DNA of 64,000 nucleotides from Microbacterium testaceum (GCF_029761935.1 NZ_CP121699.1:806001-870000); one strand, 5' to 3'; positions 16,348-24,112 are shown, numbered from the stretch's first letter. Numbers and translations are program-made. Notes: generated by a model from the letters alone, not told the origin.

Positions 16348-16902
16348 ATGACCAGCGGATCCACCGACACCGGCGAGATCACCCGCCGCCCCGGCACCGA
16401 GACCGCCGTCCTCGCGGGCGGATGCTTCTGGGGCGTCGAGGACCTCATCCGCCGCCAGCCCGGCGTGCTCGACACGCGCGTCGGCTACACCGGCGGACAG
16501 AACGACCACGCCACCTACCGCAACCACCCCGGTCACGCGGAGGCCGTCGAGATCGTCTTCGACCCCACGCAGACCACGTACCGCGACATCCTGGCGTTCT
16601 TCTTCCAGATCCACGACCCGTCGACCCTGAACCGTCAGGGCAACGACATCGGCACGAGCTACCGCTCGGCGATCTTCCCGCTCTCGCCCGAGCAGGAGAA
16701 GGTCGCGCGCGACACGATCGCCGACGTCGACGCGTCGGGTATCTGGCCCGCGAAGGTCGTCACCACGATCGAGCCCGAGGCGCCCTTCTGGGAGGCCGAG
16801 CCCGAGCACCAGGACTACCTGATCCGCATCCCGAACGGATACACGTGCCACTTCGTGCGTCCCGGTTGGGTGCTGCCCAAGCGCGAGGAAGCCTCCGCGT
16901 AA
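16348..16902 (+). CDS. msrA: Peptide-methionine (S)-S-oxide reductase
   Basis: A 184-residue MsrA that reduces methionine-S-sulfoxide, complementing MsrB. The catalytic Cys26 is in [33 protein letters not shown] and [19 protein letters not shown] are family hallmarks, and a later Cys in NGYTCHF may resolve the disulfide. ATG 16348 has a strong GAAGGAG ribosome binding site 8 nt upstream. A second in-frame ATG at 16291 overlaps the msrB stop by 4 nt and would add 19 mostly basic/Ser residues; both could be used. A strong bidirectional terminator follows. Confidence 0.93.
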   Translation: MTSGSTDTGEITRRPGTETAVLAGGCFWGVEDLIRRQPGVLDTRVGYTGGQNDHATYRNHPGHAEAVEIVFDPTQTTYRDILAFFFQIHDPSTLNRQGNDIGTSYRSAIFPLSPEQEKVARDTIADVDASGIWPAKVVTTIEPEAPFWEAEPEHQDYLIRIPNGYTCHFVRPGWVLPKREEASA

Positions 16903-16913
16903 GTCGTTTTTCG

Positions 16914-16946
16914 GGGCCCGGATGCCATGGCATCCGGGCCCTTTTT
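16914..16946. terminator. Rho-independent terminator between msrA and the ars operon
   Basis: Perfect 13-bp stem (GGGCCCGGATGCC and its complement) around AT, followed by five Ts on the plus strand. It lies between convergent genes, whose stops are at 16902 and 16951. The minus-strand side has only a short T run after the stem, so it is strongest for msrA. Confidence 0.85.
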
Positions 16947-16950
16947 CGCG

Positions 16951-17448
16951 TCAGACGACAGTGGGACTGCGTCTTTCGATCAGCACCGTGTCGCGCCAGA
17001 CGTCTGCAGCATCGCGGGCGATGCGCTCGCGGACGCCGACGGTGCGAAACCCGTGGCGTGCGTGCAAGGCGAGCGAGGCGTGGTTGCCTGCGAAGATCGT
17101 CGACTGGATCGTCCAGACGCCGGCGGCCTCGGTCGAAGCGATGAGGGCGTCGAGCAGCAGGTGACCGATCCCCCGGCCGCGGGCGTCGGCCTCGACGTAC
17201 ACCGAGTGCTCCACGACTCCGCGGTAGACGGGTCGCGACGACACCGCGGAGACGGCCGCCCAGCCGACGACCCGGTGACCGACGACCGCGACGAAGCGAT
17301 GCGCGTCGAGCTTCGCCGCGTCGAACGCGCCCCACGTCGCGGGAGGCTCCGTCTCGAAGGTCGCGTGACCGGTCGCGATGCCCTCCGCGTAGATGCGGTG
17401 CACCTCCGGCCAGTCTTCCGCGGCGAGTGGGCGCAGCGACACGCTCAC
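16951..17448 (-). CDS. PAT-like GNAT acetyltransferase, ArsN1-like candidate
   Basis: A 165-residue N-acetyltransferase of the phosphinothricin acetyltransferase (PAT) branch. Seen are the N-terminal IYAEGIATGHATFET, the acetyl-CoA loop VEADARGRGIGHLLLDALI and the C-terminal ALHARHGFRTVGV. It is the third gene of the arsC-arsO operon: its GTG start overlaps the arsO stop by 4 nt. Known arsenic operons carry PAT-like enzymes called ArsN1, which acetylate and inactivate arsinothricin, an arsenic-containing mimic of phosphinothricin. Family plus operon position make that the best guess here. Inactivation of phosphinothricin or methionine sulfoximine is an alternative. Confidence 0.75.
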   Translation of the reverse strand: MSVSLRPLAAEDWPEVHRIYAEGIATGHATFETEPPATWGAFDAAKLDAHRFVAVVGHRVVGWAAVSAVSSRPVYRGVVEHSVYVEADARGRGIGHLLLDALIASTEAAGVWTIQSTIFAGNHASLALHARHGFRTVGVRERIARDAADVWRDTVLIERRSPTVV

Positions 17449-18740
17449 GCGCAGCAGGACCCCGCGTCGGTCGTGCAGACGCCCGTCTCGGGCAGCACGA
17501 GATCAACCTGCCGTGCCGCCGCCCTGTCGCCGGCGAGTTCCGCCGCGATCGACCGCACCTGCTCGTACCCGGTGAGCAACAGGAAGGTGGGCGCCCGCCC
17601 GTACGACTTCATGCCCGCGAGGTAGAAGTCGGGCTCGGGGTGCGTCAGTTCGGCGACCCCGTGAGGTGGCACGGAGCCGCACGAGTGCAGGTTCGGGTCG
17701 ATCAGCGGGGCGAGGGCCCTCGGCGCCTCGATGATCTCGTCGAGACCCAGGCGGATCTCCCCCAGCATCGACAGGTCGGGGCGGAACCCCGCGGCGTTGA
17801 CGACCACGTCGACCTCGAGGGCGAACGCCTCTCCCACGCGTCGGCCGCTGACGCGCACGCCGTCGCCGGAGAGCCGCACGTCGTCGATCTCGAACGCGGC
17901 GATCTGCTCGACGGCGCCCTCTTCGACCAGGCGGTGCACCGCAGCGCCGAGGCGTCCGCGCGCGGCGAGGTCGTCGGCCGCGTCGGCGGCGAGGCGGGCG
18001 GTTCCCTCGTTGCGGACAGCCCACGCGATGCGCGTCGTGGGCTCGTCTGCGGCGAGCGCGGCGAGGGCGATCAGGGTGTTCGCCGCCGAGTGCCCCGCAC
18101 CGACGACGAGCACGCGCCGGCCGGCGAAGCGCGCCCGGTCGCGTCCGCGCACATCGGGAAGCGCCGTCGTCACGCGATCACCGAGGTCGTCGTGCGCGAG
18201 ACCCGACGACAACAGCGACCGCGGCGAGCTCGTGGTGCCCGAGGTGTCGATGACGGCGCGAGCCGTGGCATCCGTCACGCCCTCCTCCGTGTGCAGTCGC
18301 AAGACGAAGGGGATGGCCGCCCGACCGGCCGAGCGGGTGCGGTCCATGCCCTGGCGGGCCACGGCCTCGACGCGCGTGCCGTACCGGATGACGGATGCCA
18401 AGGCGGCGGTGCGCGCGAGGGGTTCGAGGTAGCCGTCGACCAGCTCGTCTCCGGTGGGCAGGCCTTCGGCATCCGGGGCGCTCCATCCTTCGGCCTCGAG
18501 CAGACGGCGAGCTGCGGGGTCGACGACGTAGCGCCACGGCGAGAACAGGCGCGTGTGCCCCCACGCGCGAACGGCCGCGCCGGCGGTGTCGCCCGCTTCG
18601 AACAAGACGACCGGCAGCCCGCGCTCGATCAGGTGAGCGGCGGCAGCGAGGCCGACGGGTCCTGCGCCGATGATCGCGATCGGCAGACCCGCACGGCGGT
18701 CGCTGTCGGGCCGCGGCGGGACCGTGAGGGTGAGGCTCAT
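17445..18740 (-). CDS. arsO: FAD/NAD(P)-dependent flavoprotein of ars operons (ArsO-like)
   Basis: A 431-residue flavoprotein. Two dinucleotide-binding motifs are visible: IAIIGAGPVGLAAAAHL near the N-terminus (FAD) and VLVVGAGHSAANTLIAL in the middle (NAD(P)H), with NAAGFRPDL near the third quarter. This arrangement matches the flavin-containing monooxygenase-like proteins named ArsO in arsenic operons; their reaction is not established. The C-terminus has GVCTTDAGSCCA, with vicinal cysteines that could bind trivalent arsenic (inference). ATG 18740 overlaps the arsC stop by 4 nt, and its own stop overlaps the acetyltransferase start, so arsC, arsO and the acetyltransferase are one unit. Confidence 0.8.
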   Translation of the reverse strand: MSLTLTVPPRPDSDRRAGLPIAIIGAGPVGLAAAAHLIERGLPVVLFEAGDTAGAAVRAWGHTRLFSPWRYVVDPAARRLLEAEGWSAPDAEGLPTGDELVDGYLEPLARTAALASVIRYGTRVEAVARQGMDRTRSAGRAAIPFVLRLHTEEGVTDATARAVIDTSGTTSSPRSLLSSGLAHDDLGDRVTTALPDVRGRDRARFAGRRVLVVGAGHSAANTLIALAALAADEPTTRIAWAVRNEGTARLAADAADDLAARGRLGAAVHRLVEEGAVEQIAAFEIDDVRLSGDGVRVSGRRVGEAFALEVDVVVNAAGFRPDLSMLGEIRLGLDEIIEAPRALAPLIDPNLHSCGSVPPHGVAELTHPEPDFYLAGMKSYGRAPTFLLLTGYEQVRSIAAELAGDRAAARQVDLVLPETGVCTTDAGSCCA

Positions 18741-19144
18741 GCGTCGACCCCGAGCTCGCGCAGCAGCGTGGTCACCCGCGCCTTGATGTCGTCGCGGATG
18801 GGACGGACCTCGTCGAGCCCCTTGCCCGCCGGGTCGGTGAGTTCCCAGTCCTCGTAGCGCTTGCCGGGGAAAATCGGGCACGCGTCTCCGCAGCCCATCG
18901 TGATGACCGCGTCGGAGGCCCGGACGTCGTCGGTGAGCAGCAGCTGCGGCACCTCGGCGCTGATGTCGATCCCCTCTTCGGCCATCGCGGCCACCGCCAT
19001 CGGGTTGAGGGCGTCGCCGGGGGCGCTGCCACCGGACAGCACGCGCACGCGGTCGCCGCCGAGCGCACGGGCGTAGCCGGCGGCCATCTGCGAGCGGCCG
19101 GCGTTGTGCACGCAGACGAAGAGGATCGTGGCGGTGTCGGACAT
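18737..19144 (-). CDS. arsC: Arsenate reductase (low-molecular-weight phosphatase fold)
   Basis: A 135-residue ArsC of the low-molecular-weight protein tyrosine phosphatase type, which reduces arsenate to arsenite. The P-loop VCVHNAGRSQMA places the nucleophile at Cys11, with Cys85 and Cys89 in MGCGDACP as likely further redox residues; FPGKRYEDWELTDP is a family hallmark. Electrons could come from thioredoxin or from mycothiol/mycoredoxin, as reported for other actinobacterial enzymes. It is the first gene of the minus-strand operon and diverges from arsR across a dyad operator. Confidence 0.92.
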   Translation of the reverse strand: MSDTATILFVCVHNAGRSQMAAGYARALGGDRVRVLSGGSAPGDALNPMAVAAMAEEGIDISAEVPQLLLTDDVRASDAVITMGCGDACPIFPGKRYEDWELTDPAGKGLDEVRPIRDDIKARVTTLLRELGVDA

Positions 19145-19189
19145 GGCGCTTCCTTCGTGTCGGGTCGAACGGGAACAGCATGACGCAAC

Positions 19190-19225
19190 ACATCGACGCT
19201 CGTCAATATTGACGTTCATCGATGT
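19190..19225. promoter_or_regulatory. ArsR operator in the arsC-arsR divergent promoter
   Basis: A perfect 14-bp palindrome CGTCAATATTGACG at 19201-19214 is flanked by outer arms ACATCGA (19190-19196) and TCGATGT (19219-19225). Nested dyads with an AT-rich centre are typical binding sites of ArsR/SmtB repressors. Its location can repress both directions. Confidence 0.75.
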
Positions 19226-19244
19226 CCGCACGATGATAGATGCC

Positions 19245-19595
19245 ATGACCTCGACCATCGCCCTGCCCCTGCTCGACGCCCCCTGCTGCGTCTCGTCGGG
19301 CGATGCTGCGATGGCCCCGGCCGAAGCGGAGACGCTGGCGAAGACGCTCAAGGCGCTCGCCGATCCGGCGCGACTGCGGATCGTGTCGATCATCGCCGCG
19401 CAAGACGCCGGCGTCACGTGCGCGTGCGACCTGCAAGAACCCCTCGGTCTCTCGCAGCCCACCGTCTCACACCACACGAAAGTGCTGGTGGATGCCGGCA
19501 TCCTGACCCGCGAGAAGCGCGGCACCTGGGCGTATTTCTCGCTCGTGCCGGGCGCTCTCGACAGCGTCGCCGCGGCCATCGCGCCCCGTCGCTGA
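19245..19595 (+). CDS. arsR: ArsR-family arsenite-responsive repressor (CgArsR type)
   Basis: A 116-residue winged-helix repressor. The helix-turn-helix is at about residues 62-90 (LGLSQPTVSHHTKVLVDAG). Candidate arsenite ligands are Cys14-Cys15 in the N-terminal arm and Cys59/Cys61 in VTCACDL; this matches the Cys15-Cys16-Cys55 arrangement known for Corynebacterium glutamicum ArsR, not the alpha-3 CxCxxC site of plasmid R773. ATG 19245 was used; ATG 19233 in frame would add four residues. It faces arsC across the dyad operator and likely represses both sides until As(III) binds. Confidence 0.92.
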   Translation: MTSTIALPLLDAPCCVSSGDAAMAPAEAETLAKTLKALADPARLRIVSIIAAQDAGVTCACDLQEPLGLSQPTVSHHTKVLVDAGILTREKRGTWAYFSLVPGALDSVAAAIAPRR

Positions 19596-19632
19596 CCCTC
19601 GCAACCCCCGCGTCCGCTCGCGTTCTCCTGCT

Positions 19633-19638
19633 TAGGCT
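19633..19638 (+). promoter_or_regulatory. -10 hexamer of the 19645 gene (leaderless)
   Basis: TAGGCT, 6 nt before ATG 19645, with no ribosome binding site in between. It shows that the downstream oxidoreductase gene probably has its own promoter and is not read with arsR. Confidence 0.5.
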
Positions 19639-19644
19639 CGCGGC

Positions 19645-20880
19645 ATGAACGAATACGACGTCGTCGTGGTGGGAGCAGGGCTCGCGGGACTCCGCGCCGC
19701 GACCCGGCTGGCCGAGGCCGGACGCGACGTCGTGGTGCTCGAGGCGAACGACGCGGTCGGCGGACGCGAGCGCACCGACATCGTCGACGGCTTCCGCCTC
19801 GACCTCGGCTTCCACGTGCTGAACCCGGCGTACCCGGCCGTGCGGCGCTGGGTCGACGTTGGCGCCCTCGCGCTCCGGCGCTTCCCGGTCGCGGTCGGCG
19901 TGCGGCTCGACGACAGGGTCGCGCGGGTGGCGCATCCGCTGCGGCATCCGGGATCGATTGCCGCGACCCTGCGATCGGGCCTGGTGCGCCCCGCCGACGT
20001 CGCCGCGCTCGCACGCTGGGTGGGCCCCACTCTGCTGTCAGCGCGTCAGGCCAAGAGGGGCCGCGACTTCTCGCTCGACGAGGGCTGGGACCGAGCAGGC
20101 CTCCGCGGCCCCCTCCGCGAGGCGGTGCTCGAGCCCTTCCTCGCCGGGGTCATCGCCGACGACCGGCAACAGACCTCCGACGCCTTCGTGCGCCTGCTCA
20201 TCCGCAGCTTCGCCCTCGGGCGTCCGGGCGTTCCCGCGGCGGGGATCGGAGCCCTCCCCGCGCAGCTCGCCGACACGGCGCGGCGTGCGGGTGTCGGCAT
20301 CCGCCTCTCGCACCGCGTCGTGTCGACCCGCAAGCGAGCGCACGGCTGGCACCTCGGGGTGGAGGGGGCGGATGCCGTGACCGCCCGCGCCCTCGTGCTC
20401 GCGACCGGCCTGGACCACGCCCTCGACGCCCCGCACCCTCGCACCCGCGGCCTGCAGACGTGGTGGTTCGCCACCGACGAGGCCCCCTCGACCGATGCCG
20501 CGCTGCGCGTCGACGGACGCCGCCGCGGGCCGATCGTGAACACCGCGGTCATGACAAACACCGCGCCGACGTACGCCCCGCGCGGGCAGCACCTCATTCA
20601 GGCGACCTGCGTCATGCCCTCCGTCGCCGCCGAGGACGAGGTGCGGCGCCAGCTCGGCGAGGTGTGGCAGGCCGACACCCGGCCGTGGCGCCTGCTGCGC
20701 CGCGACGACATCACCCACGCGCTCCCCGCGCAGGATCCGCCGCTGCGCCTGCGCCTCCCCGTGCGCCTCGACGACGGCCGCTACCTCGCCGGCGACCACC
20801 GCGACACCGCGTCGATCCAGGGCGCGCTGGTGTCGGGGCAGCGCGCCGCGGAGGCGGTGCTGGCCGACCTCGCGCGGTGA
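19645..20880 (+). CDS. FAD-dependent amine oxidase/desaturase-like oxidoreductase
   Basis: A 411-residue flavoprotein. The N-terminal dinucleotide-binding motif is VVVVGAGLAGLRAATRL followed by VLEANDAVGGRERTD, the standard GxGxxG...E...GGR pattern of the amine oxidase/phytoene desaturase superfamily. The C-terminus has YLAGDHRDTASIQGALVSG, the usual closing FAD-binding motif with a Gly-rich helix. There is no membrane segment. Substrate unknown; related actinobacterial proteins are annotated only as NAD(P)/FAD-dependent oxidoreductases. Upstream is the arsenic locus, but a separate promoter makes functional linkage unlikely. Confidence 0.85.
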   Translation: MNEYDVVVVGAGLAGLRAATRLAEAGRDVVVLEANDAVGGRERTDIVDGFRLDLGFHVLNPAYPAVRRWVDVGALALRRFPVAVGVRLDDRVARVAHPLRHPGSIAATLRSGLVRPADVAALARWVGPTLLSARQAKRGRDFSLDEGWDRAGLRGPLREAVLEPFLAGVIADDRQQTSDAFVRLLIRSFALGRPGVPAAGIGALPAQLADTARRAGVGIRLSHRVVSTRKRAHGWHLGVEGADAVTARALVLATGLDHALDAPHPRTRGLQTWWFATDEAPSTDAALRVDGRRRGPIVNTAVMTNTAPTYAPRGQHLIQATCVMPSVAAEDEVRRQLGEVWQADTRPWRLLRRDDITHALPAQDPPLRLRLPVRLDDGRYLAGDHRDTASIQGALVSGQRAAEAVLADLAR

Positions 20881-21039
20881 GCGGGCGGGGTCGCGGCCAA
20901 CCCAGGCCCGGTTCGGGGCGGATCCCGGTGCTCGGGTGGGAACCATCCGCCCCAACCTGCAGGATCCGACCCCGATCCCGACAAACCGGAACGTCCCTGA
21001 CCCGACGACCCGGCGCACAGCCCCACGCCGAGGAAGAAC

Positions 21040-21060
21040 GCGCGGGAATCGAACCCGCGC
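21040..21060 (-). other. tRNA T-arm-like hairpin (no complete tRNA)
   Basis: On the minus strand GCGCGGGTTCGATTCCCGCG plus one more C: a 7-bp stem with loop TTCGATT, which looks like a tRNA T arm. It touches the stop codon of the acetyltransferase at 21060. No D arm, anticodon arm or matching acceptor half is present. It may be a leftover attachment-site fragment, a terminator stem, or coincidence. The rest of the 20881-21059 gap shows nothing else. Confidence 0.3.
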
Positions 21061-21560
21061 TACCCCCGCGCCGCGAGCGCCGTCAGCGCGTCGCCCGTGA
21101 CGCGGCGGGTGGTCCATTCGTCCATCGCCTCGGCGCCGAGCGCGCGATAGAAGCCGATCGCGGGCTCGTTCCAGTCGAGCACCGTCCACTCCAGGCGCGA
21201 GTAGCCCTTGTCGAGGCACTCGGCGGCGAGGGCGGCGAGCAGGGCCACGCCGTAGCCGTTCGCGCGGTACCGCTCGTGCACGTACAGGTCTTCGAGCCAG
21301 ATGCCGTGGCGTCCGGTCCACGTCGAATAGGTGAGGAACCAGATCGCGATCGCCCGGATGCCGCCGTCGGGGCCCTCCACGACGAAGGCGAACGCGCGGG
21401 GGTCGTCGCCGAACAGCGTGTCGGTGAGCATCGCGGCGGTGTTGTCCACGGCATCCGGTTCGCGTTCGTAAACGGCGAGCGCCTGGATGCACGCGAGGAT
21501 GCCCTCCTCGTCGCCGGGGCGGGCGGGGCGCAGCACGGCGCCGTCGCGGAGTTCGGTCAT
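21060..21560 (-). CDS. GNAT-family N-acetyltransferase (diamine acetyltransferase-like)
   Basis: A 166-residue GNAT enzyme. The spermidine/spermine acetyltransferase-like signature IWFLTYSTWTGRHGIWLEDLYV is followed by the acetyl-CoA loop RYRANGYGVALLAALA and the C-terminal DWNEPAIGFYRALGAEAM. It should acetylate an amine with acetyl-CoA; polyamine-type or thialysine-type substrates are plausible from family resemblance. ATG 21560 overlaps the stop of the M19 peptidase gene by 4 nt, making a likely operon with it and possibly trhO. Confidence 0.85.
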   Translation of the reverse strand: MTELRDGAVLRPARPGDEEGILACIQALAVYEREPDAVDNTAAMLTDTLFGDDPRAFAFVVEGPDGGIRAIAIWFLTYSTWTGRHGIWLEDLYVHERYRANGYGVALLAALAAECLDKGYSRLEWTVLDWNEPAIGFYRALGAEAMDEWTTRRVTGDALTALAARG

Positions 21561-22543
21561 GCCAGGGGCTCCCAGCTCTCGGCCGCGACGCGGCGGAAGT
21601 TCCCGCCGAGCACCGCGGCGACGTCGGTGTCGCTCCATCCTCGCGCGGCGAGCGCCGAGCCGAGGACGACGAAGGTCTCGGGCGGCATCCACTCCATCGG
21701 GCCCCAGCGGGTGTAGCTCGCGTCGTACAGCTCCGGCATCCGCACGACCTCGTCGCGGAAGGTCTCCCAGTCGAACGAGAAGTCGGTGCTCACCCCGACG
21801 TGACGGATGCCGACGACCTCGACGGCGCGCTCGATGTGGCGCACCATCGCCTCGAGCGTCGGGGTGTTGGGCCCGAGGAAGATCCCCACCCCGGTGATGC
21901 CGATGACTCCCCCGGTGTCCGCTGCCGCTCGCGCCTGGTCGTCGGTGATGTTGCGCGGGTGCTCCCACACGGAACGCAGGTTCGAGTGGCTGAACACCAC
22001 CGGGCGGGTTGAGGCGGCGCACATGTCGAAGGTGGTGCGGGCGCCCACGTGCGAGCCGTCGGGAACCATGCCCTGCGCGTTCATCTCGGCGACGAGGTCC
22101 CGACCCCAGGCGGTGAGGCCGTCGTCGACCGCGTCGAGGCACCCGCCGCCGGCGCGGTTGGCGTGGTTGTAGGTCGGCCCGAGGGTGCGTACTCCCCGTG
22201 CGACGAGGGAGGACACGGCATCCAGGTCCCCGCCGAGAGGGGCGCAGTCCTCGAGGTCGAAGGCGACGGCCGTGTCGCCCCGCGCGGCGATGCGGTCGAT
22301 GTCGGCGACCGTGGCGGCGAGTTCGAGCCCGTCGATGGCGTCGACCTGCGCGCGGAACGAGCGGAGAAGGGATGCCGTGAGCTCGGGCGCGTGCGGGGCG
22401 TAGCCGACGTTGATCGACACGTAGCCCCCGCCGGCTCCCCGGTAGCGCCGCAGGTCGGTGAGGTCGGCGGTCTCGACGAGTTCGACGCAGGCGTGCTGGT
22501 CCCAGAGCACGTCAGGCACCGACCCGAGCGGCGAGTCCGGCAT
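21557..22543 (-). CDS. Membrane dipeptidase-family protein (peptidase M19)
   Basis: A 328-residue protein of the M19 renal-dipeptidase/amidohydrolase fold. Conserved regions include VPDGSHVGARTTFDM, VVFSHSNLRSV, the Arg-Asn segment HPRNITDDQARA and GVSTDFSFDWETF. At the N-terminus the usual HxD zinc motif reads WDQHACVELV, so the Asp is a Cys. This variant (DQHxC) exists in some family members, but whether it changes chemistry is unknown. The annotated ATG at 22543 overlaps trhO by 32 nt; GTG 22519 and GTG 22510 would reduce or remove the overlap. Confidence 0.8.
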   Translation of the reverse strand: MPDSPLGSVPDVLWDQHACVELVETADLTDLRRYRGAGGGYVSINVGYAPHAPELTASLLRSFRAQVDAIDGLELAATVADIDRIAARGDTAVAFDLEDCAPLGGDLDAVSSLVARGVRTLGPTYNHANRAGGGCLDAVDDGLTAWGRDLVAEMNAQGMVPDGSHVGARTTFDMCAASTRPVVFSHSNLRSVWEHPRNITDDQARAAADTGGVIGITGVGIFLGPNTPTLEAMVRHIERAVEVVGIRHVGVSTDFSFDWETFRDEVVRMPELYDASYTRWGPMEWMPPETFVVLGSALAARGWSDTDVAAVLGGNFRRVAAESWEPLA

Positions 22544-23249
22544 CGAGCGCTTCGCGCTCGTCGAAGACGAAGAGGTCGCCGTCCCAGTGCGCTTCGCCCT
22601 GCGCGGCGAACCACCCGAGGATCCCGCCCTCGAGCTGGTACGCCTCGAGTCCCTCGTCGCGCAGGTACAGGGCCGCCTTCTCGCAGCGGATGCCGCCCGT
22701 GCAGAAGCTCACCACGGTCTTGCCCTCGAGTTCTTCGCGGTGGGATGCCGCGGCATCCGGGAACTGCGTGAACCTCTCGATGCGCCAGTCCTTCGCTCCG
22801 GCGAAGGTGCCGTAGTCGACCTCGAAGGCGTTGCGCGTGTCGATGAGCACGACCTCCCGACCCGCGTCGTCGACGCCCGCGTCGAGCCAGCGGCGCAGCG
22901 TGTCGGGGGTCACGGCCGGCGCGCGACCGTCCTGCGGGCGCACCTCGGGCCGGTCCATGCGGATGATCTCGCGCTTCACCTTCACGAGCAGCTTGCCGAA
23001 GGGCACGTCATCCGACCAGCTCTCCTTGGTCTGCAGGGCGGCGAAGCGCGCGTCGGCGCGCAGGTCGTCGACGAAGCCGCGCACCTCGTCGGCTCCGCCC
23101 GCGAGGAACAGGTTGATGCCCTCCTCGGCCAGCAATATTGTCCCCCGCAGTCCCGCCTCCGCCGCCCGCGCGCGCAGAGCCGCTCGCAGGGACGCGGGGT
23201 CGTCGATGCGCGTGAACAGGTACGCCGAGACGTTGAGGACGGATGCCAT
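22512..23249 (-). CDS. trhO: tRNA uridine(34) hydroxylase, rhodanese family
   Basis: A 245-residue TrhO/YceA protein, which forms 5-hydroxyuridine at the tRNA wobble position using oxygen. The N-terminal acylphosphatase-like domain (about residues 5-95, with LLAEEGINLFLAG) is followed by a rhodanese domain with LIDTRNAFEVDYGTF and the active loop SFCTGGIRCEKA. It is shorter than the E. coli protein, lacking the long C-terminal tail. ATG 23249 is supported by TATCGT ending 7 nt upstream; GTG 23258 is less likely. The M19 peptidase and GNAT genes follow closely. Confidence 0.9.
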   Translation of the reverse strand: MASVLNVSAYLFTRIDDPASLRAALRARAAEAGLRGTILLAEEGINLFLAGGADEVRGFVDDLRADARFAALQTKESWSDDVPFGKLLVKVKREIIRMDRPEVRPQDGRAPAVTPDTLRRWLDAGVDDAGREVVLIDTRNAFEVDYGTFAGAKDWRIERFTQFPDAAASHREELEGKTVVSFCTGGIRCEKAALYLRDEGLEAYQLEGGILGWFAAQGEAHWDGDLFVFDEREALDAGLAARVGA

Positions 23250-23256
23250 GGCATCC

Positions 23257-23262
23257 ACGATA
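23257..23262 (-). promoter_or_regulatory. -10 hexamer of trhO (leaderless)
   Basis: TATCGT on the minus strand, 7 nt before ATG 23249. It favours this start over the in-frame GTG at 23258, which would lie inside the promoter spacing. Confidence 0.5.
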
Positions 23263-23362
23263 CGAAAGACGAGCGCTGTCAGCCGACGACGCAGGCGTCA
23301 AGCCGGGAAACGCCCGCCGCTGATCGCCTAGCGTGGGAGGACTCGTCTCCGGGAGGACCCCC

Positions 23363-24112
23363 GTGCCCCAAGGCCCCGTCTCGCCGGCCGTCACCGTCTC
23401 CGTCGTCATCCCCTGCCGTGACGACGGCGCCCATCTGTGGCGGTGCCTGCGCGCGCTGTCCGCGCAGACCCTCACCCCGACCGAGATCGTCGTGGTCGAC
23501 AACGCCTCGACCGACGACAGCGCCGAGATCGCCCGGGCGGCCGGAGCGCGCGTGGTGTTCTGCGCAGAGCGCGGCATCCCCGCGGCCGCCGCCACCGGGT
23601 ACGACGCGGCCCGCGGAGAGCTGATCCTCCGCCTCGACGCCGACAGCCTCCCCGATCCGACGTGGGTGCAGAGCATGGTCGACGCGCTGGCGGATCCGGC
23701 GGTGGATGCCGTGACCGGCGGAGCCGTGTTCCACGACGGACCCGCGCGGCGACGCGTGTCGATGGCGCGGCTCTTCCTCGGCACCTACGCGACCTTCGCG
23801 ACCCCCGCTCTCGGACACACGCCGCTCTGGGGCTCGAACATGGCGTTCCGCCGCCGCGCCTGGGAGGACGTGCGCGGCGAGGTGCACCTCGACCCCGAGC
23901 TGCACGACGACCTCGACCTCGCGTACCACCTCGGCCGCCGCCATCGCATCGCGCGCGTGTCCGGCGCGCACATGCGCGTGTCGTCGAGGACCGTCGAGCC
24001 GCGCCGCTTCGCCCGATGCTTCCGTCGGGGTGCGGGGACCGTCTTCGCGCACTGGCCCGCCGAGATCCCGCCGGCGCGATGGGTGCGTCTGGGGCTGCGG
24101 GGTCGATCATGA
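23363..24112 (+). CDS. Glycosyltransferase family 2
   Basis: A 249-residue GT2 glycosyltransferase. The N-terminal VSVVIPCRDD and VVVDNASTDDS form the nucleotide-sugar pocket, LRLDADSLPD supplies the metal-binding DxD-like motif and ELHDDLDLAYHL the acidic acceptor-side region. It would transfer a sugar from a nucleotide donor to an unknown acceptor. No membrane segments are evident. GTG 23363 follows a GGGAGGA ribosome binding site. Its end overlaps the next gene by 4 nt, placing it in an operon with an EEP-family enzyme and a membrane protein. Confidence 0.87.
   Translation: MPQGPVSPAVTVSVVIPCRDDGAHLWRCLRALSAQTLTPTEIVVVDNASTDDSAEIARAAGARVVFCAERGIPAAAATGYDAARGELILRLDADSLPDPTWVQSMVDALADPAVDAVTGGAVFHDGPARRRVSMARLFLGTYATFATPALGHTPLWGSNMAFRRRAWEDVRGEVHLDPELHDDLDLAYHLGRRHRIARVSGAHMRVSSRTVEPRRFARCFRRGAGTVFAHWPAEIPPARWVRLGLRGRS

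Noticed and set aside
21000..21060. A complete tRNA gene next to the acetyltransferase
   Set aside because: Only a T-arm-like hairpin is present; there is no D arm, anticodon loop or acceptor pairing.
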